Assembly: GCA_947247005.1 (NCBI GenBank)
Contig: OX365955.1
Coordinates: 43,999,822-44,063,821, forward strand
Length of the DNA: 64,000 nt
Source: Spisula solida
Lineage: Eukaryota; Mollusca; Bivalvia; Venerida; Mactridae
Direction of reading: 5' to 3'
The position numbers were made by a program, and so were the translations under genes. Below the pieces are notes generated by a model that made no database searches, had not been told where the DNA came from, and saw only the letters and a list, made by a program, of their open reading frames with translations. Position 1 is the first letter of the stretch. Each line of letters begins with the position of its first letter. Shown one piece after another: positions 11,404-23,644 of this stretch.

Positions 11404-12920
11404 CTAAGGTTTTTGTACATACTGAAGAAATGAACCATGTTTGAAAATTCTCCACTGATGAGTAGAGTGACCAGTGCCAACGTAATCGTCTGAAGCATCA
11501 ATGTTGTCCCTTCCTTGACGTAATGTCACAGTATCTCTGTCCCTAACTTTCTCACCGCATGATCTTCCTGCTACATCTAGAGTAAACACCTCCCAGTCGC
11601 ATCTTCCGTTAAAGTTACTATTGAAGAAATTATCTCCTGGACATGTTCTGGTTGTTGTCGTGCGTGAGGACCAAAAGCCACGAGACACGCTGAACCAATA
11701 GCCGCGTTTATACTCTATAGCCACTTTGTCACAGGCTCTAATATATTGCCGTGGGCCTCTTCCATCTCCATGTATCCAGAAAACTTCTCCTCTACATTTA
11801 TACTGATAGGTATATTGTTTTCCAAATCCAAAAGGATTGTCCTCTCCGGGACAAAACCTAGTCCGACACTTACTTCCTGCTACCCAACAGCTTAACCATC
11901 CGTAATTTTTACTGCTCTGTCTGGTATTTTTATATACGACGACCTAGTTAAATGTCCTGTGTACTGCATCGCCACACTTTTGAACGAGACAGCATCATCA
12001 TTGCGAATATACATTGAATCGCCATCTTGAAAGTTTGAAATGTTTTTCCATTCATTCAACGGAAACTTTTCTAGGATTGATTCGACAGCGCTAGCGTAGT
12101 CTCGCCAATTTCTTGTTTTTGATTCGATCAGAGATGCTGATTTATGGGCTGCCCAATTTACAAAACGGTAGTGGGTTTCCGCGTTTTCTTTTATTTTGTT
12201 ATTGTAAAACTTTATAACATGCGCATTGCTCCCCTCCCCTAATAACAATTGTGTTGTCAAGCAAACAGTCTGCAATGAGGCGAATTCTGCATAATACGCC
12301 AGGCTAGATGCAGGATCGTTTGGTATGTAAAAATCAGGTCTGTCACTTAGAATGACGGCAGTGATAGCGCGTAGTTCTTTTTTGAATTCCTGAAAAACGG
12401 TTTTGCTAACTCTCTGGTTAATATCCTCCAACTCAGCATTTTGAGTTTCGACACTGAGTCCATTACTTTTGACAGATAGTTGCCATTCATCAAGTAAATG
12501 TTTCGGCATTTGAATCAAACTGAAAATGGCACGAAGTTGTCTCTTGTAAACCCCGAGTTTCATTTTCATCCGTTCAATGGACTGATGGTTCATTTCTTTA
12601 CGGATATCTTCTATAAACCTGTCCCGAAGTGATTCATATGTATGTGTTGGCCACAGCACATCTAACAGCGTTCCGACCATAAACATTGAAATTGTACCTA
12701 CAAAAGGGACAGCGCCAACTGTAGCAACTGAAGCTGCCTCAATCGAGAGGAGCGATAAGTACTTAACGGCATCCTTCTGATGTGTCGAACGTCTTCTAAT
12801 GTTATGCAGGCTCAACGTCTCATTGGATATACATTGTAGTTTTTAGCATTCCGCAAAAACTGAATCCAGAAGAAAGGCTCCCAGCATGAAAAACCATAAT
12901 CGACTTGAGTTACGCATCAT
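11404..12920 (-). pseudogene. Broken, apparently intronless gene for a secreted Cry/jellyfish-toxin-like pore-forming protein
   Basis: Three stretches lie in order on the minus strand. First, from the ATG at 12920 come 25 codons with a basic N-terminus and a hydrophobic core, a good signal peptide, ending at an in-frame TAA (12845-12843). Second, after that stop the same frame is open to 11892 (about 316 codons). It opens with a long Ala/Val/Gly-rich hydrophobic helix that ends in Trp-Pro, followed by charged amphipathic helices. This order resembles the N-terminal helical bundle of Cry delta-endotoxins and cnidarian CaTX/CfTX-type toxins. Third, another frame is open from about 11905 to a TAG at 11406-11404 (about 165 codons). 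It is Cys-rich and carries two repeats of a pattern with CPG, Cys-x-x-Glu-Val-Phe and Arg-x-x-Asp-x-Val. The frame changes near an A5 run at about 11905. Contiguity across all three parts suggests no introns. The two breaks mean decay, or one sequencing error plus one real lesion. A small intron is less likely, since I see no convincing splice sites. Family assignment is by pattern only. Confidence 0.6.
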
Positions 12921-13256
12921 TGTTCCTGGACAATAGTTATTTTACACCCGTTTAAAATAAATTACCAATAACGCGTGCAAAGTTCAATGCCGGAATTTAA
13001 GTTTGTAAAGTAACAGTAATTCAGGATTGCGAGTTAAATTTCGTCAAATAATAGTGAAAATATTAACATAACGAATTTTACCTCGCGTACAGTTTGCATT
13101 ATCGTAAAATTAATACAAAAACACGCCGGGTATAACACATTTCTTATATACAAGGGGTCAGTCAAAAATAACTGCGAGTTGCTAAATAGTGCTTAGAAAA
13201 TAAGTGTTCATATATTTTCTATGTATTATCGTGAAATACGGTATCTCGCCGATGTC
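12921..13256. other. 5' flank of the toxin-like locus, possible mariner-type terminus at about 13150
   Basis: AT-rich. It contains 'aaggggtcagtcaaaaataac' like wording at 13148-13168, which resembles a mariner terminus. I found no paired end. Confidence 0.3.
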
Positions 13257-13465
13257 ACACAATCGTGAAAGCTCGGCTATATCCGTTTGTCTCCGGTAAA
13301 TACACCTCGTGTCTAAGTGTAGTAATACACCAAAGTGGTTAGTCTAAGCTATCAGTCCAGCTACGTTCGCATGAACGTAACAAGTAATGTATCCGTCAAT
13401 TAGATGGTTATTTTTTCTTTCCCTATCAGTTTTCTTATTTTTACGACCATAAGAAGCCATATCAA
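13257..13465 (+). repeat. Dispersed repeat R2, inverted relative to 23645-23868
   Basis: The block from 'caatcgtgaaagctcggc' to 'agttttcttatttttacgac' matches the reverse complement of 23645-23868 with moderate divergence over about 210 bp. A third short piece ('ttaccggagacaaacggaaatg') is at about 24462-24483. It has no coding content and is probably part of a larger, decayed transposon. Confidence 0.6.
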
Positions 13466-13867
13466 GACCGATGTGATCAAAATGGCGTTCACGCTGTTAG
13501 TAGAATAAATGTTTGCTTTGCTATGGAATCATAAAGATATATCTGACATTTTCAAAGGTATTATTTATTTCGTAATATATTAATCTATCTGATAAACTTG
13601 ATTCTAAATGATTTTTGCCGCCAATATAGAAACTATGCTTGAGACGAACATGTTGAAATTGTCATTTTATTTGATGGTATTTAAACCACAATTTAACTCC
13701 ACATATAAGAATGAAATATTGTTTCCAAAACGAAGTTATACATTTTTTTACTATAACGGTTACTGGACTCCTTGAGATTTAATCATAATGTTATTGAAAA
13801 AAAATGGTGAAATCAGAGCGATTTATATTAGTCCAAAATTAAATATACTATTTTTGGTATCTTGACC
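13466..13867. other. AT-rich intergenic DNA
   Basis: Nothing recognised. Confidence 0.45.
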
Positions 13868-14085
13868 ATGTACAGTCAGGACTCGTTACAACGACATCCG
13901 ATATACCGACAATTTCGTTATAACGACACCAATTGGTGGGGACGAATTCTATACAACGTTAATTGTATCCGTTATAACGACATATTCACTTACCGACACC
14001 GACAGCAAAACAATGGGAACGAATCGAGTGTTTACACAGTAATTAATACTCGATATACTGACACTATCAATGGACCAAAATGAAA
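13868..14085. mobile_element. Possible pogo/Tigger-type element fragment
   Basis: The block contains several variants of 'cgttataacgacac' around 13880-13985, next to 'cagtcaggactcgttacaac'. Terminal sequences of pogo/Tigger-like elements often carry this ACTCGTTATAACGAC wording. A second end was not found and there is no transposase frame. Confidence 0.3.
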
Positions 14086-14560
14086 TATTCCATTTTTGGT
14101 ATCTTGATCATGTATTACAATGTGTACCACAACTATATTGAAAACTATTTTAATATTTAGATCACAGACATCAAATAAAAATGTCAAATTTGAACGCCAC
14201 AACCAATTAACCAATTTCAATGTAATTATAAAAATAATTCATGCACAATTCAAACTGGTTCCGTGACCTAGTGTTATTTCATCATATTTTGTGTCAGAAT
14301 ATATGTCTCTACTTCCTGGCAAAATTTAAACAAAGTCTTAATGAGGGATCCAAACCGCTCCAACATCCTTGATATGTGCGTATATAGATATATGGAATAT
14401 CGCCCTAAAACGAGATTCATTGTAAATACGACGATCATTTCTTTTGCTTTTACACCACATTGCCACACCCGACTGACATAACGCAGTTTATGGTACTTCA
14501 ATATAATTATGTATATCCCTATCTGTCTTCAGAATGTCATGCAGTGTGTTTTAGTGTTTG
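14086..14560. other. Intergenic DNA, nothing recognised
   Basis: Short minus-strand frames here have no domain features. Confidence 0.45.
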
Positions 14561-15851
14561 GCCGCAAGTTCACGCTGCCAGGCTGCTAGGACGCCAACTT
14601 CACGCTACCAGGCTGCTAGGCCGCCAACTTCACGCTACCATGCTGATAGGTTGCCAACTTCACGCTAACAGACTGATAGGTTGCCAACTTCACGCTAACA
14701 GACTGATAGGTTGCCAACTTCACGCTACCAGGCTGATAGGTTGCCAACTTTACGCTAACAGACTGATAGGTTGCCAACTTCACGCTAACAGGCTGATAGG
14801 TTGCCAACTTCACGCTAACAGGCTGATAGGTTGCCAACTTCACGCTAACAGGCTGATAGGTTGCCAACTTCACGCTAACAGGCTTATATGCCGCCAATTT
14901 CACGCTAACAGACTAAAAGGTTGCCAACTTCAGGCTTCCAGACTGCTAGGCCGCCAACTTCACGCTACCAGGCTGATAGGTTGCCAACTTCACGCTAACA
15001 GACTGATAGGTTGCCAACTTCACGCTAACAGACTGGTAGGTTGCCAACTTCACGCTAACAGACTGATAGGCCGCCAACTTCACGCTAACAGGCTGATAGG
15101 TTGCCAACTTCACGCTAACAGGCTTATATGCCGCCAATTTCACGCTAACAGACTAAAAGGTTGCCAACTTCAGGCTTCCAGACTGCTAGGCCGCCAACTT
15201 CACGCTAACAGGCTGATAGACTGCCAACTTCACGCTTACAGACTGCTAGGCTACCAACTTTACACTGCCAGGCTGCTAGGCCGCCAACTTCACGCTACCA
15301 GGCTGCTAGACCGCCAACTTCACGCTACCAGGCTGATAGGTTGCCAACTTAACGCAAACTGAATGCTAGGTCGCCAACTCCACCCTGCCAGTCTGCTAGG
15401 TTGCCAACTTCACGCTATCAGGCTGATAGGTTGCCAACTTCACGCTGCAAGACTGCTGGGCTGCCAGCTTCACGCTAACAGACTGCTAGGCCGCCAACTT
15501 CACGCTACCAGGATGATAGGTTGCCAACTTCACGCTGCCAGACTGCTAGGCCGCCAACTTCACGCTACCAGACTGCTAGGCCGCCAACTTCACGCTACCA
15601 GACTGCTGGGCTGCCAACTTCACGCTGTCAGACTGCTAGGCCGCAAACATCACGCTGGCAGACTGATAGGCTGCCAACTTCACGCGGTCAGGCTGTTAGG
15701 CCACCAAATTCACGCTGCCTGGCTGCTATGATGTTAGGCCGCAAACTTCACTCTGTTCGGCTGCTACACTGCCAACTTCAAGCGGCCAGGTTGTTAGGCC
15801 GCCAACTTCACCTTACCTCACGCTACCAGGCCACAAGCCGGCCAACCTCAT
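14561..15851. repeat. 30-bp minisatellite, about 43 copies, with a 240-bp higher-order repeat
   Basis: The unit is ttgccaacttcacgctaaca followed by gactgatagg (30 bp), diverged among copies and most degenerate at the right end. A marker block starting 'ggcttatatgccgccaattt' occurs at 14881 and again at 15121, exactly 240 bp (eight units) apart. Since 30 is divisible by three, a 300-codon plus frame (LIGCQLHANR decads) and two minus frames (KLATYQPVSV) stay open. No signal peptide, splice context or unique flanking coding sequence supports translation. Confidence 0.93.
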
Positions 15852-16118
15852 GCACATATATACTAGACGGAATGCCAAAAGTTGCCGCCCATAAGCGTCA
15901 CATAAAACGCGTAACGCCAAAAGTTTTCGAAAATATGTAGTTCATCCAATGTAAAGGAAATAATGTTATATCTGGCATATTTTGTTATATTATCAATAAA
16001 TCAGATAACTTACTTACATTTAAAAATATATTTGAATGTAATACAAATTCTATAAAAGTACATAATACTCGTTTGAATGGGCACATTAAATCACTGGTGC
16101 TACGCACTCGTGATTTAA

Positions 16119-19100
16119 GGTGGAACCACACTATAAAAAAAGTTCCTGACCCATATACAAATTTGGTATCATAGTAAACTTTGATTTATTCCCAATTCAA
16201 TGTCGCGTCTTATATCTCCGTGCGCGTTCCCATGACGTTACTATAACGTCATGTAGTTACCATGGAAAACGCGTTTTGACGTCGTTCCGCGGAATGCAAC
16301 GGAGTCAAGAAATAGCCCATGCAGGGCTTTATTATTACACGCCAGGTAAGTAGTAGGTGCCATTCGACGCATTATGTAATTTCGAATCCGGTCAGGTAAC
16401 AATATATATAATTAATCCAATAGCGTGCTAACAAAGCGAACAAAACGTCGAGTCTGGCATTTTTGAGATTTTAAAAAATTATGACGTTTCGACAAATTGC
16501 AAAAATTCCACCCGTCAAAAAATGTTTAAATTTTATTATGTTAAAATGTTGCATACCTGTAACAAAATATCAAATTCATAGAAAAATTGACCTCGCGAAA
16601 CTCGATCAATATAGTTTTAAAGTTCTATAGTGTGAACAGAAATTACGTCATTTTTCACTTTGACAACGTTACATAGCGTCAATTATTTTTCTGTGCTGCA
16701 TCCACTGAGGGCAATATGTAAGAGAAATTAGTCAAGGCTATCGAGAAAATATAAAGTGAATTGATTATTCGACACTGATTCGTTACCCTAAAGTATGATC
16801 CAAAAAAGGAACCCATTGTATCGCGCGTGTTACTCAATATAAAATGTTTTTTCGCCATTCTTTCTGACGATATTCGTTAATCTTTGATAAGTAACATTCT
16901 ATTGTACATGGTTTAATAGAGAGATTGCCAAGGGGCACCCGCATTAGGGACGGTATTTTGAACTATGAGTTCGAACGGTAATCGCTGTCTTGTTGAAAAG
17001 GAGATAGACGTATGCTATGATTCCAATACAACTCCCCGATGTATATATCTGCAGCTCTGACCATCATTTATGCACGGATTTGTATGTAATGCAAACTAAA
17101 CTCTGAAACAGGACAAGATGTGCAAGTTCAATGACCGCTAAATATAGAACGTCCCAATTTGATGGAAACGTACATTTTTAGTAGTTACATAATGTGAATA
17201 ATAGAATCGCCGTTTCGTCCACCCGACTGCCCGTCCATGCTAGTTCTCTGTAAGTAACTAGTGGGTGAGTTTCAACGACACTGTATTCGTAACTACCTAA
17301 CATTAAATGTTTGCACATTCTATTAAGTTCCGGTTTTATCTATTTTCTTTAAGTTATTGCACTTGAGTATTTTCACTCATTGTTTTTTTTCACGCTATTT
17401 CGGAGCAACTATGATATGAACGGGGTTACTTTTATTACCACCCCACGGCACAAATAGTACAACTGTAAAATAAACAATATGAACCTAGAGTGAGATTCGA
17501 ACTTATTATATACGGCGCCATCGCTTTGTAAAAGATAGAGAAGAATTCGACAGTTGTCACATACTTTTGGGCCCCGTTAGGGCACTGATCCTGACCCCTT
17601 TGTATAGCCTTATATTCTTTCTGTAGAAAAATAAAAACTATTTGGCGCTAAATGTTATTGCAATTCCACTGGGTAGAACCAGTAAATTCAGTTTTGTGAA
17701 ATCTGCGTTCAAAGCCCTCTTTAAAGGGGACAAGTGGGCCCAAAAACCTATGCACGACATTGGGCCCGTAATATCCTTTAGTCTGGGGTACATGTGTACC
17801 CATGTGTACCCATGACAGCAAATTCCCGAATTTTGGCATTTAGGTAATAAACTACGGAAGGCCGAAATGGCCATCCCGGCGAGTCCGCATAGTACGCTAT
17901 GGTAGCGGAAAGGGTATAGCATTTTTTGAAAAATGAATTGTATTCGAATTGACTCTTTATTCGAATACAGGTTCCAATAGCAAGGAGCAATAATCATGCG
18001 AATTCTGCTATTTCAGACCCCGAGGTGTGACAGATCAGAAAGCACACCCGATGCACACTCTAAGTGTTCTTCACTAAATTATAACTAGTTTAGATTCTGT
18101 CGGTTCAACATTCATTTTCAGTGGGAAATAAATATTTTGGTCAAAGTTTGTGCAATGTTATATCTCATATTATGGTCGAAACAGTGTTGTGTTACTATCG
18201 CGTATGCAGTGATACTCTTCCAAGTGTAAATCATATACATGTACTTATACATACGTAAAAATGTTAAACTAGATCTACGTGCATGTATTTAAAAGCGCAA
18301 AGTCTGTTTGTAAAGTAGGAAAAAACGTTTTAATGATAAATTGCGTCACTAATGCTGTACCATGATCACCATTTGCAAAGTTATCATATACGTAAATAAC
18401 TGTCCTAGTCGAAAAAATTATCATAGGATTAAAAGTCCGAGACAATTTAACTGCAAGTTCGGATATTTTAAATGCTAGTCCGGCGAGATTAGAGTTTTGT
18501 GGTATAACCGGTTTACCGGTTACCGTGGTATCATTTTGCCGCGGTACGATGCCGCGATACCCGAAATACCGGTACTTGATCATCATTATACCCTGCTTTT
18601 GATTATATTGAAAGTGCCTGCTATAATAGCCAGGTTTCATCGTCTACGAAGTCGTGCAAGGCCCTACTAGTTCCGCACGACGTGTCTGCGATAACCTCAC
18701 GGAGAGCATACGATATCATCCCCTGAATATCGTAATAGCTGCAATCGGGCGCTTCGTTGATATGGCTCGAACACGAAATATTAGATAAAAAACTTAGTTT
18801 CTCGTTCAACAATATTTGCAATGGCAAGTGGCAGAATGCATATGTTTGTTCAGGATGTAAAAATCACGAAACGTCATAGTATTTGGATGTCGACTAGGAC
18901 CAGCCCACGTTACATGTACGTTTTAAATGTCATTATTATGTGTACCCTTCGTCGCAGCACGTTCATATGCTATATACGAACTAAGGGATGGTGGCAATTT
19001 GTGCTACACGTTTTTCTTTCTGTTAATTAGTTTTTCATCAACACTGATTGTTCGAGCATTAACCTATCATTCCTAGTAACGTAGGCAATATAATAATGAC

Positions 19101-19631
19101 GTCATTCCTAAAGAACATACCAGCGAACTTCAAAAACGCATTAATCGAGTTTCACGAGGTCAGTTTATTTTAAATTTTGATATGTTGTTACAGGTATGCA
19201 AAAATTAAACATAATAAAATTTAAACATTTTTTGACGGGCGGAATTTTTTCAATTAGTCGAAACGTCAGATTTTTCTGAAAACACCAAAATGCCAGGCAC
19301 GACGTTTTTCCCACTTCGTTAGCTCGTTATTAGATTAAGTGTAAATATATTAACATGACTAGATTCGCAATTACCTAATGCGTCGAATGATACCAGCTAA
19401 TTACCTGTCGTGTAATAATAAAGCCCTGCATGGGCTATTTCTTGACTCCGTTGCGTTCCGCGGAACGACGTCAAAACGCGTTTTCCATGGTAACTACATG
19501 ACGTCATAGTAACGTCATGGGAACGCGCACGGAGATATAAGACGCGACATTGAATTGGGAATAAATCAAAGTTTACTATGATACCAAATTTGTATATGGG
19601 TCAGGAACTTTTTTTATAGTGTGGTTCCACC
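16119..19631. mobile_element. 3.5-kb non-autonomous DNA transposon with about 490-bp TIRs and TTAA ends
   Basis: The left end (GGTGGAACCACACTATAAAA) is the exact reverse complement of the right end. Similarity continues for about 490 bp on each side (16119-16610 and 19138-19631), near-perfect over the outer 200 bp and then diverging. TTAA abuts both ends (16115-16118 and 19632-19635). This is the target-site pattern of the piggyBac and Kolobok superfamilies. The interior has only short frames and no recognisable transposase. It contains a nested dispersed repeat (17560-17985). Confidence 0.8.
17560..17985. repeat. Dispersed repeat R3, copy 1 (nested in the TTAA element)
   Basis: From 'tttgggccccgttagggcac' to 'gtagcggaaagg' this matches 31095-31472 in the same orientation at high similarity. 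Shared words include 'ggcgctaaatgtta' and 'aaagccctctttaaagggg', also 'gccgaaatggccatcccggc'. Its presence inside the TTAA element means it inserted there or was captured. Minus-strand frames of 63-119 codons across it are also seen at the other copy, so they belong to the repeat. Confidence 0.7.
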
Positions 19632-19961
19632 TTAATTACTAGTACTACGCATCCTAACACGGGCCTATACTTTATTACGCAACAAAGCACAGCTACGTAT
19701 TCATAAAAAAATTCGGTTGTTTAAATTTAATATTGAAAGTTGGACACTATTAAGATCTCGTATTCCTGTCACTCCAAACTAAGAAACTGGTATTTTTTAA
19801 ATTATTGTTATTGCTTATAATTGTTGTATATATTGTTATACTAATATGACAATCATTAATTTTTATGTTAAAATTAATTGTTTTCATCATTTTAAAACTC
19901 ATCATGTCTAACTTTTGTGCTACTTTATGAGAAAATTTGATAACACACTAACCTCGGGAAG

Positions 19962-20035
19962 CACGTGAATCTTCGCTCGCCCCGCCCTTTTTAATCATTA
20001 AAATTAACTTAATATGTTATAACTATATTTTAAGT
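19962..20035. repeat. Half-copy of the hairpin element found at 34082-34176
   Basis: The sequence 'tcttcgctcgccccgcc' followed by 'taatcattaaaattaactta' and 'atatgtt' matches the right arm and GC-rich loop of the 34.1-kb hairpin. The left arm is absent here. Confidence 0.5.
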
Positions 20036-22904
20036 ACTTTTTTTCTACTTCACATCTTTATTATCACGCAAACGAACTTTAGCATTGGTCGCAACCTTTC
20101 ACGTTACGTCATTAATAATTATAATGATTATTTTATATTGGATAACCTTAAATAATGTGAAAAAAATCAAACTTTTCTATAATTTTTTTCTAATATTACG
20201 TGCATTATAAATAAATAAAGCATAAACCAATGATTACCTTATATGTAGCCAGCCCAATCGCAAAATATACCAAACAGCACAAGTGCGGCGAGTGAGTTTT
20301 AACTTTGAATTATATACAACAAATGGAGTACTAGTATCCGGTACATTAAATATACGTGGGTAGATCCAAAAGTAAAGTCACTGCTCCCATTGTGTGCTTG
20401 TTTATGGGCGTAGGTTCATGAAAATGATATCAATATGTGCAGTACTTCATTTCTGATTTACATGAAACGTGATGCGGTATTTGATTATCATTATTGAATT
20501 GTACAAGCATTCAAAATAGTATATCACTTACGTTATGTCGCCTCACATGAAAATAACAGTACGTTTTTCATAATCATATCAATTTTCTTTCATACATTAT
20601 GTTAAAAAATAAATCGCCAAATCAGACGACAGTTATCTGACGTAACCTTACAACTGTCTGCTGTCGGCAGCTGAAATTTAAGTGGCGTCACTCAATTATG
20701 AAACTCGCAATAAACGATCCACAAACTGATTACTAAGCGAAACCAATGCAGATTTGTGACAAAAAGACGCAATGCATTTTTTCTACAAGTTATTAAAGTA
20801 AGCTTAGAAACTTTATGATACACCTGGCGACGACATAGGCTCGTATACATGTAAAATAAGCTTTTAAGGGATGTCGTTGATCGAATCAATGTCAACAGAT
20901 GACCGGAAGACTGATATGTGGTAGCTCCGATAAGAACACCAAGTTTGTTTCTGACGCCGTAAATGCAGTTCACGTAGTATTTACAAGTTATGTAACACAA
21001 GCAGTTCAAGATTTCAGAAACAATATACCCATTGTAATATGCGAGTCTTGACAGAATAACCAAATATATGTCAACATTTATTGCGCAAAATATCTTGTAC
21101 AAAATTAACGATCCGAGAGAGACAACTCGTACTGAATTATGGCAAACATAATTTGTTCAAGCACTGCTAGTGCTTTTATTGATTATGCTGTCATAATGAA
21201 TTTTACATCCGTACTGTTAAAATGACTCTTTAACTACAATCTACGAATTAATGATACGTTATGTATATCAAAAACGTCATAGTTGTTGGGGATTGGTCAG
21301 AACAATAGAGATATATAGACGCTTGCTTATTTGCTATCAGTAGATTAAAGAGATTTATCACTGAACATAACAGTGAAAACTAGAATTATCACTGTCGTGA
21401 GCAGGGACCCTTGCTAGCATGCCAGAAGAGGGGGGGAGAGAAGCGTAATGAAGTATAGTATTCAAATCAGTCAAAATATTAAGCTAGAGTTGTCGCCCTT
21501 TGCTGCAAATGTGTTGTACAAATTGGTTTTTGGTCCACATACATACATGCACTTAATTAAAAGCCGTAGTCAAACTAGTAAGTACAGCAAGTTTCATTTG
21601 AATATCTTGAACCGTTTTTGAACAATGGACACAGTTTAAGTTTTTGAAGCTAAACAAGGTGGCATAATGCAAAATTTATCAAAGCTAGAGTTGTTTCCCT
21701 TTGCTGCAGATGCCCGTATTACCACTGGCAATAAGTACAGCTAGTTCTTCTTTGAGAAGAAATTGCATTGTTACTATTCTAGTGTGTGAAGTATCCGAAT
21801 ACAAATGCATATAGGTAGGTGTAGCGTTTCTTTTTGACGTTGCTAGGTATATTTGGATCATCTTATCTTGGTCAGTGTGAAGACTAAAAGTTAGATCAAG
21901 ATCAGTAGAAAATGGGGATCAACTGATCTTATCCTAGTCGTAATTGAGATTTGTTTCTTATCCCTATACCCATACCGATGTCTATTTTGATATAGAGGGG
22001 TTTTCTCATACGTTTAATTACGTGCGTATTTAGTGTATGTGGGTGTTTTTTGTAAGGCCAGTTCATTTTCTTTTTTTTAAATAATTTATCAATGAGGCTT
22101 TTATAAGTTGTTCCATATATAGTATATTAAACGTTTGTTTCATAAATAATGGAGAGAAAAATAAGAATATTTTAATACCGTGCATATTTATTCACGGATT
22201 TTTTTAGCCAATATTAGCTATCGTAGACATAGGAATAGACATAAGGATAAATGACAAATCTTAATCAAAGCGCTGAAGGCACTAAATTTGTTTGGGTTTG
22301 AATAATGAAAATGTAAAAAATCTTCAGTCCTCAATAACATGGCAATTCTTTTTTGTAACGTGCCGGACATATAGACACTGAAAAAATCCCGTCAGTGAAT
22401 AATAATAATAATGTCTAAAAACGAATCAGTTTTAAGTTTTGAATGGGGCAATCTAAATTAAAGTTTTAAAATTGCCTATGTTTAGTGTTTTTTGAGCATT
22501 TGGGACTAAATTTCTTAATTCAGTTGTAATCCTAGCGCTTTCAGACAAATTCGGAGGGAGTGTAGTGAATCTGGGATTCCGGTCTGTGTACAGTACAGCT
22601 GGGTACAGGTTTTATCAAGTCTGAAATGCCATGTTATTCGGTGAGTTGAGTGGTGGCTCTCTTCTAGTTTGGCTGTTGGACAGTGCGGTTGTGTGTGAAA
22701 GCGCAGAATAGGCAATAGACAGTAATTAGAGACTGATAGACTAGTGTAGAGTATGTTTTCTTCACACGTGACACAATCGGTTCAATGCAATATTCATGAA
22801 TCTGACCTTTAGAGGGTGTTATTGCAAACTTTAACAAGAGCCACGTTCACATGGCCAACCCAGCATAAATGTTGTTACTAATGGGTGTTTAATCAAACTT
22901 CAAA
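20036..22904. other. Gene-poor, AT-rich DNA with a 200-bp-spaced direct repeat
   Basis: No gene is supported. A minus frame of 136 codons at 20692-21102 has no recognisable domain or start context. The wording 'agctagagttgt..ccctttgctgca' occurs at 21484 and again at 21684, a partial direct repeat. At about 21812-21835 'ggtgtagcgtttctttttgacg' is inverted relative to about 31540-31560. Confidence 0.45.
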
Positions 22905-23265
22905 GGGAGATAATTTCAAAACTGGGCCATATAGAGTTATGGTTCTTGGTCATTGCACTTCTCCTAGTTGCTATCTATTCACCAACCAAGTTTCAAGTCA
23001 AAACCTCAAATAGTTATAGTCTTATAGAGTTATGCTCTGGATGAAATACTATTAAAAATTAAACAAGAGGAGATAATTTAAAAACTGGGTATTCTAGAGT
23101 AATGGTTCTTGGTCACTGCACTTCTCCTAGTTGCCATCTATTCATATATCAAGTTTAAAGTCAATATCACAAATAGTATTAGAGTTATGCTCTGGACAAA
23201 AATCTATTAAAAAATTAAACAAGGGCAGATAATTTCAAAAGTGAACCATATAGAGTTATGATTCT
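22905..23265. repeat. About 160-bp tandem repeat, two to three diverged units
   Basis: The phrase 'ggttcttggtcattgcactt' at 22941 recurs at 23104 (163 bp later), and a diverged third copy lies at about 23261. Each unit also carries 'gagataattt' and 'agttatgctctgga'. A related 3' fragment lies at 23872-24010. Confidence 0.65.
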
Positions 23266-23644
23266 CTTTCGCTACACTTCTCGGAAGCATTCTGATCACC
23301 TCGGCCTTTATGCATTGCAATAGACCTCTGACATAACAAGGCGTCATATTGAAACTATTTTCAGTCACATGATTAGAAAATGGCAGCCCCCAGTCTTCAG
23401 TACACATTATGTCAATACATGTTCACACAAATATATAGATCTATATAGATATTTTATACCAGTAAATACGCACTACAAAAGTCCACGGAACGATTAATCA
23501 CATGTGTGCCAGGCGATAAGTTAACTCGAAATGATCCGAAAGTCAAGTAGTGTATTTTGCAAACAAACCCGCTTAAATATGGGTCATGTTTGTTGATGTT
23601 TTCGACACGTGCTTGGGAAATATAAATTATGAATACTATTTAAA

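Noticed and set aside
14460..15940. Frames of 300, 139, 122, 95 and 65 codons
   Set aside because: They are generated by the 30-bp minisatellite, with no signal peptide, splice context or unique coding flank.
17638..17997. 119-codon minus-strand frame as a gene
   Set aside because: It belongs to dispersed repeat R3. The 31-kb copy has a related but differently bounded frame.
20692..21102. 136-codon minus-strand frame
   Set aside because: No recognisable domain, signal peptide or splice context; a frame of this length can occur by chance in 64 kb.
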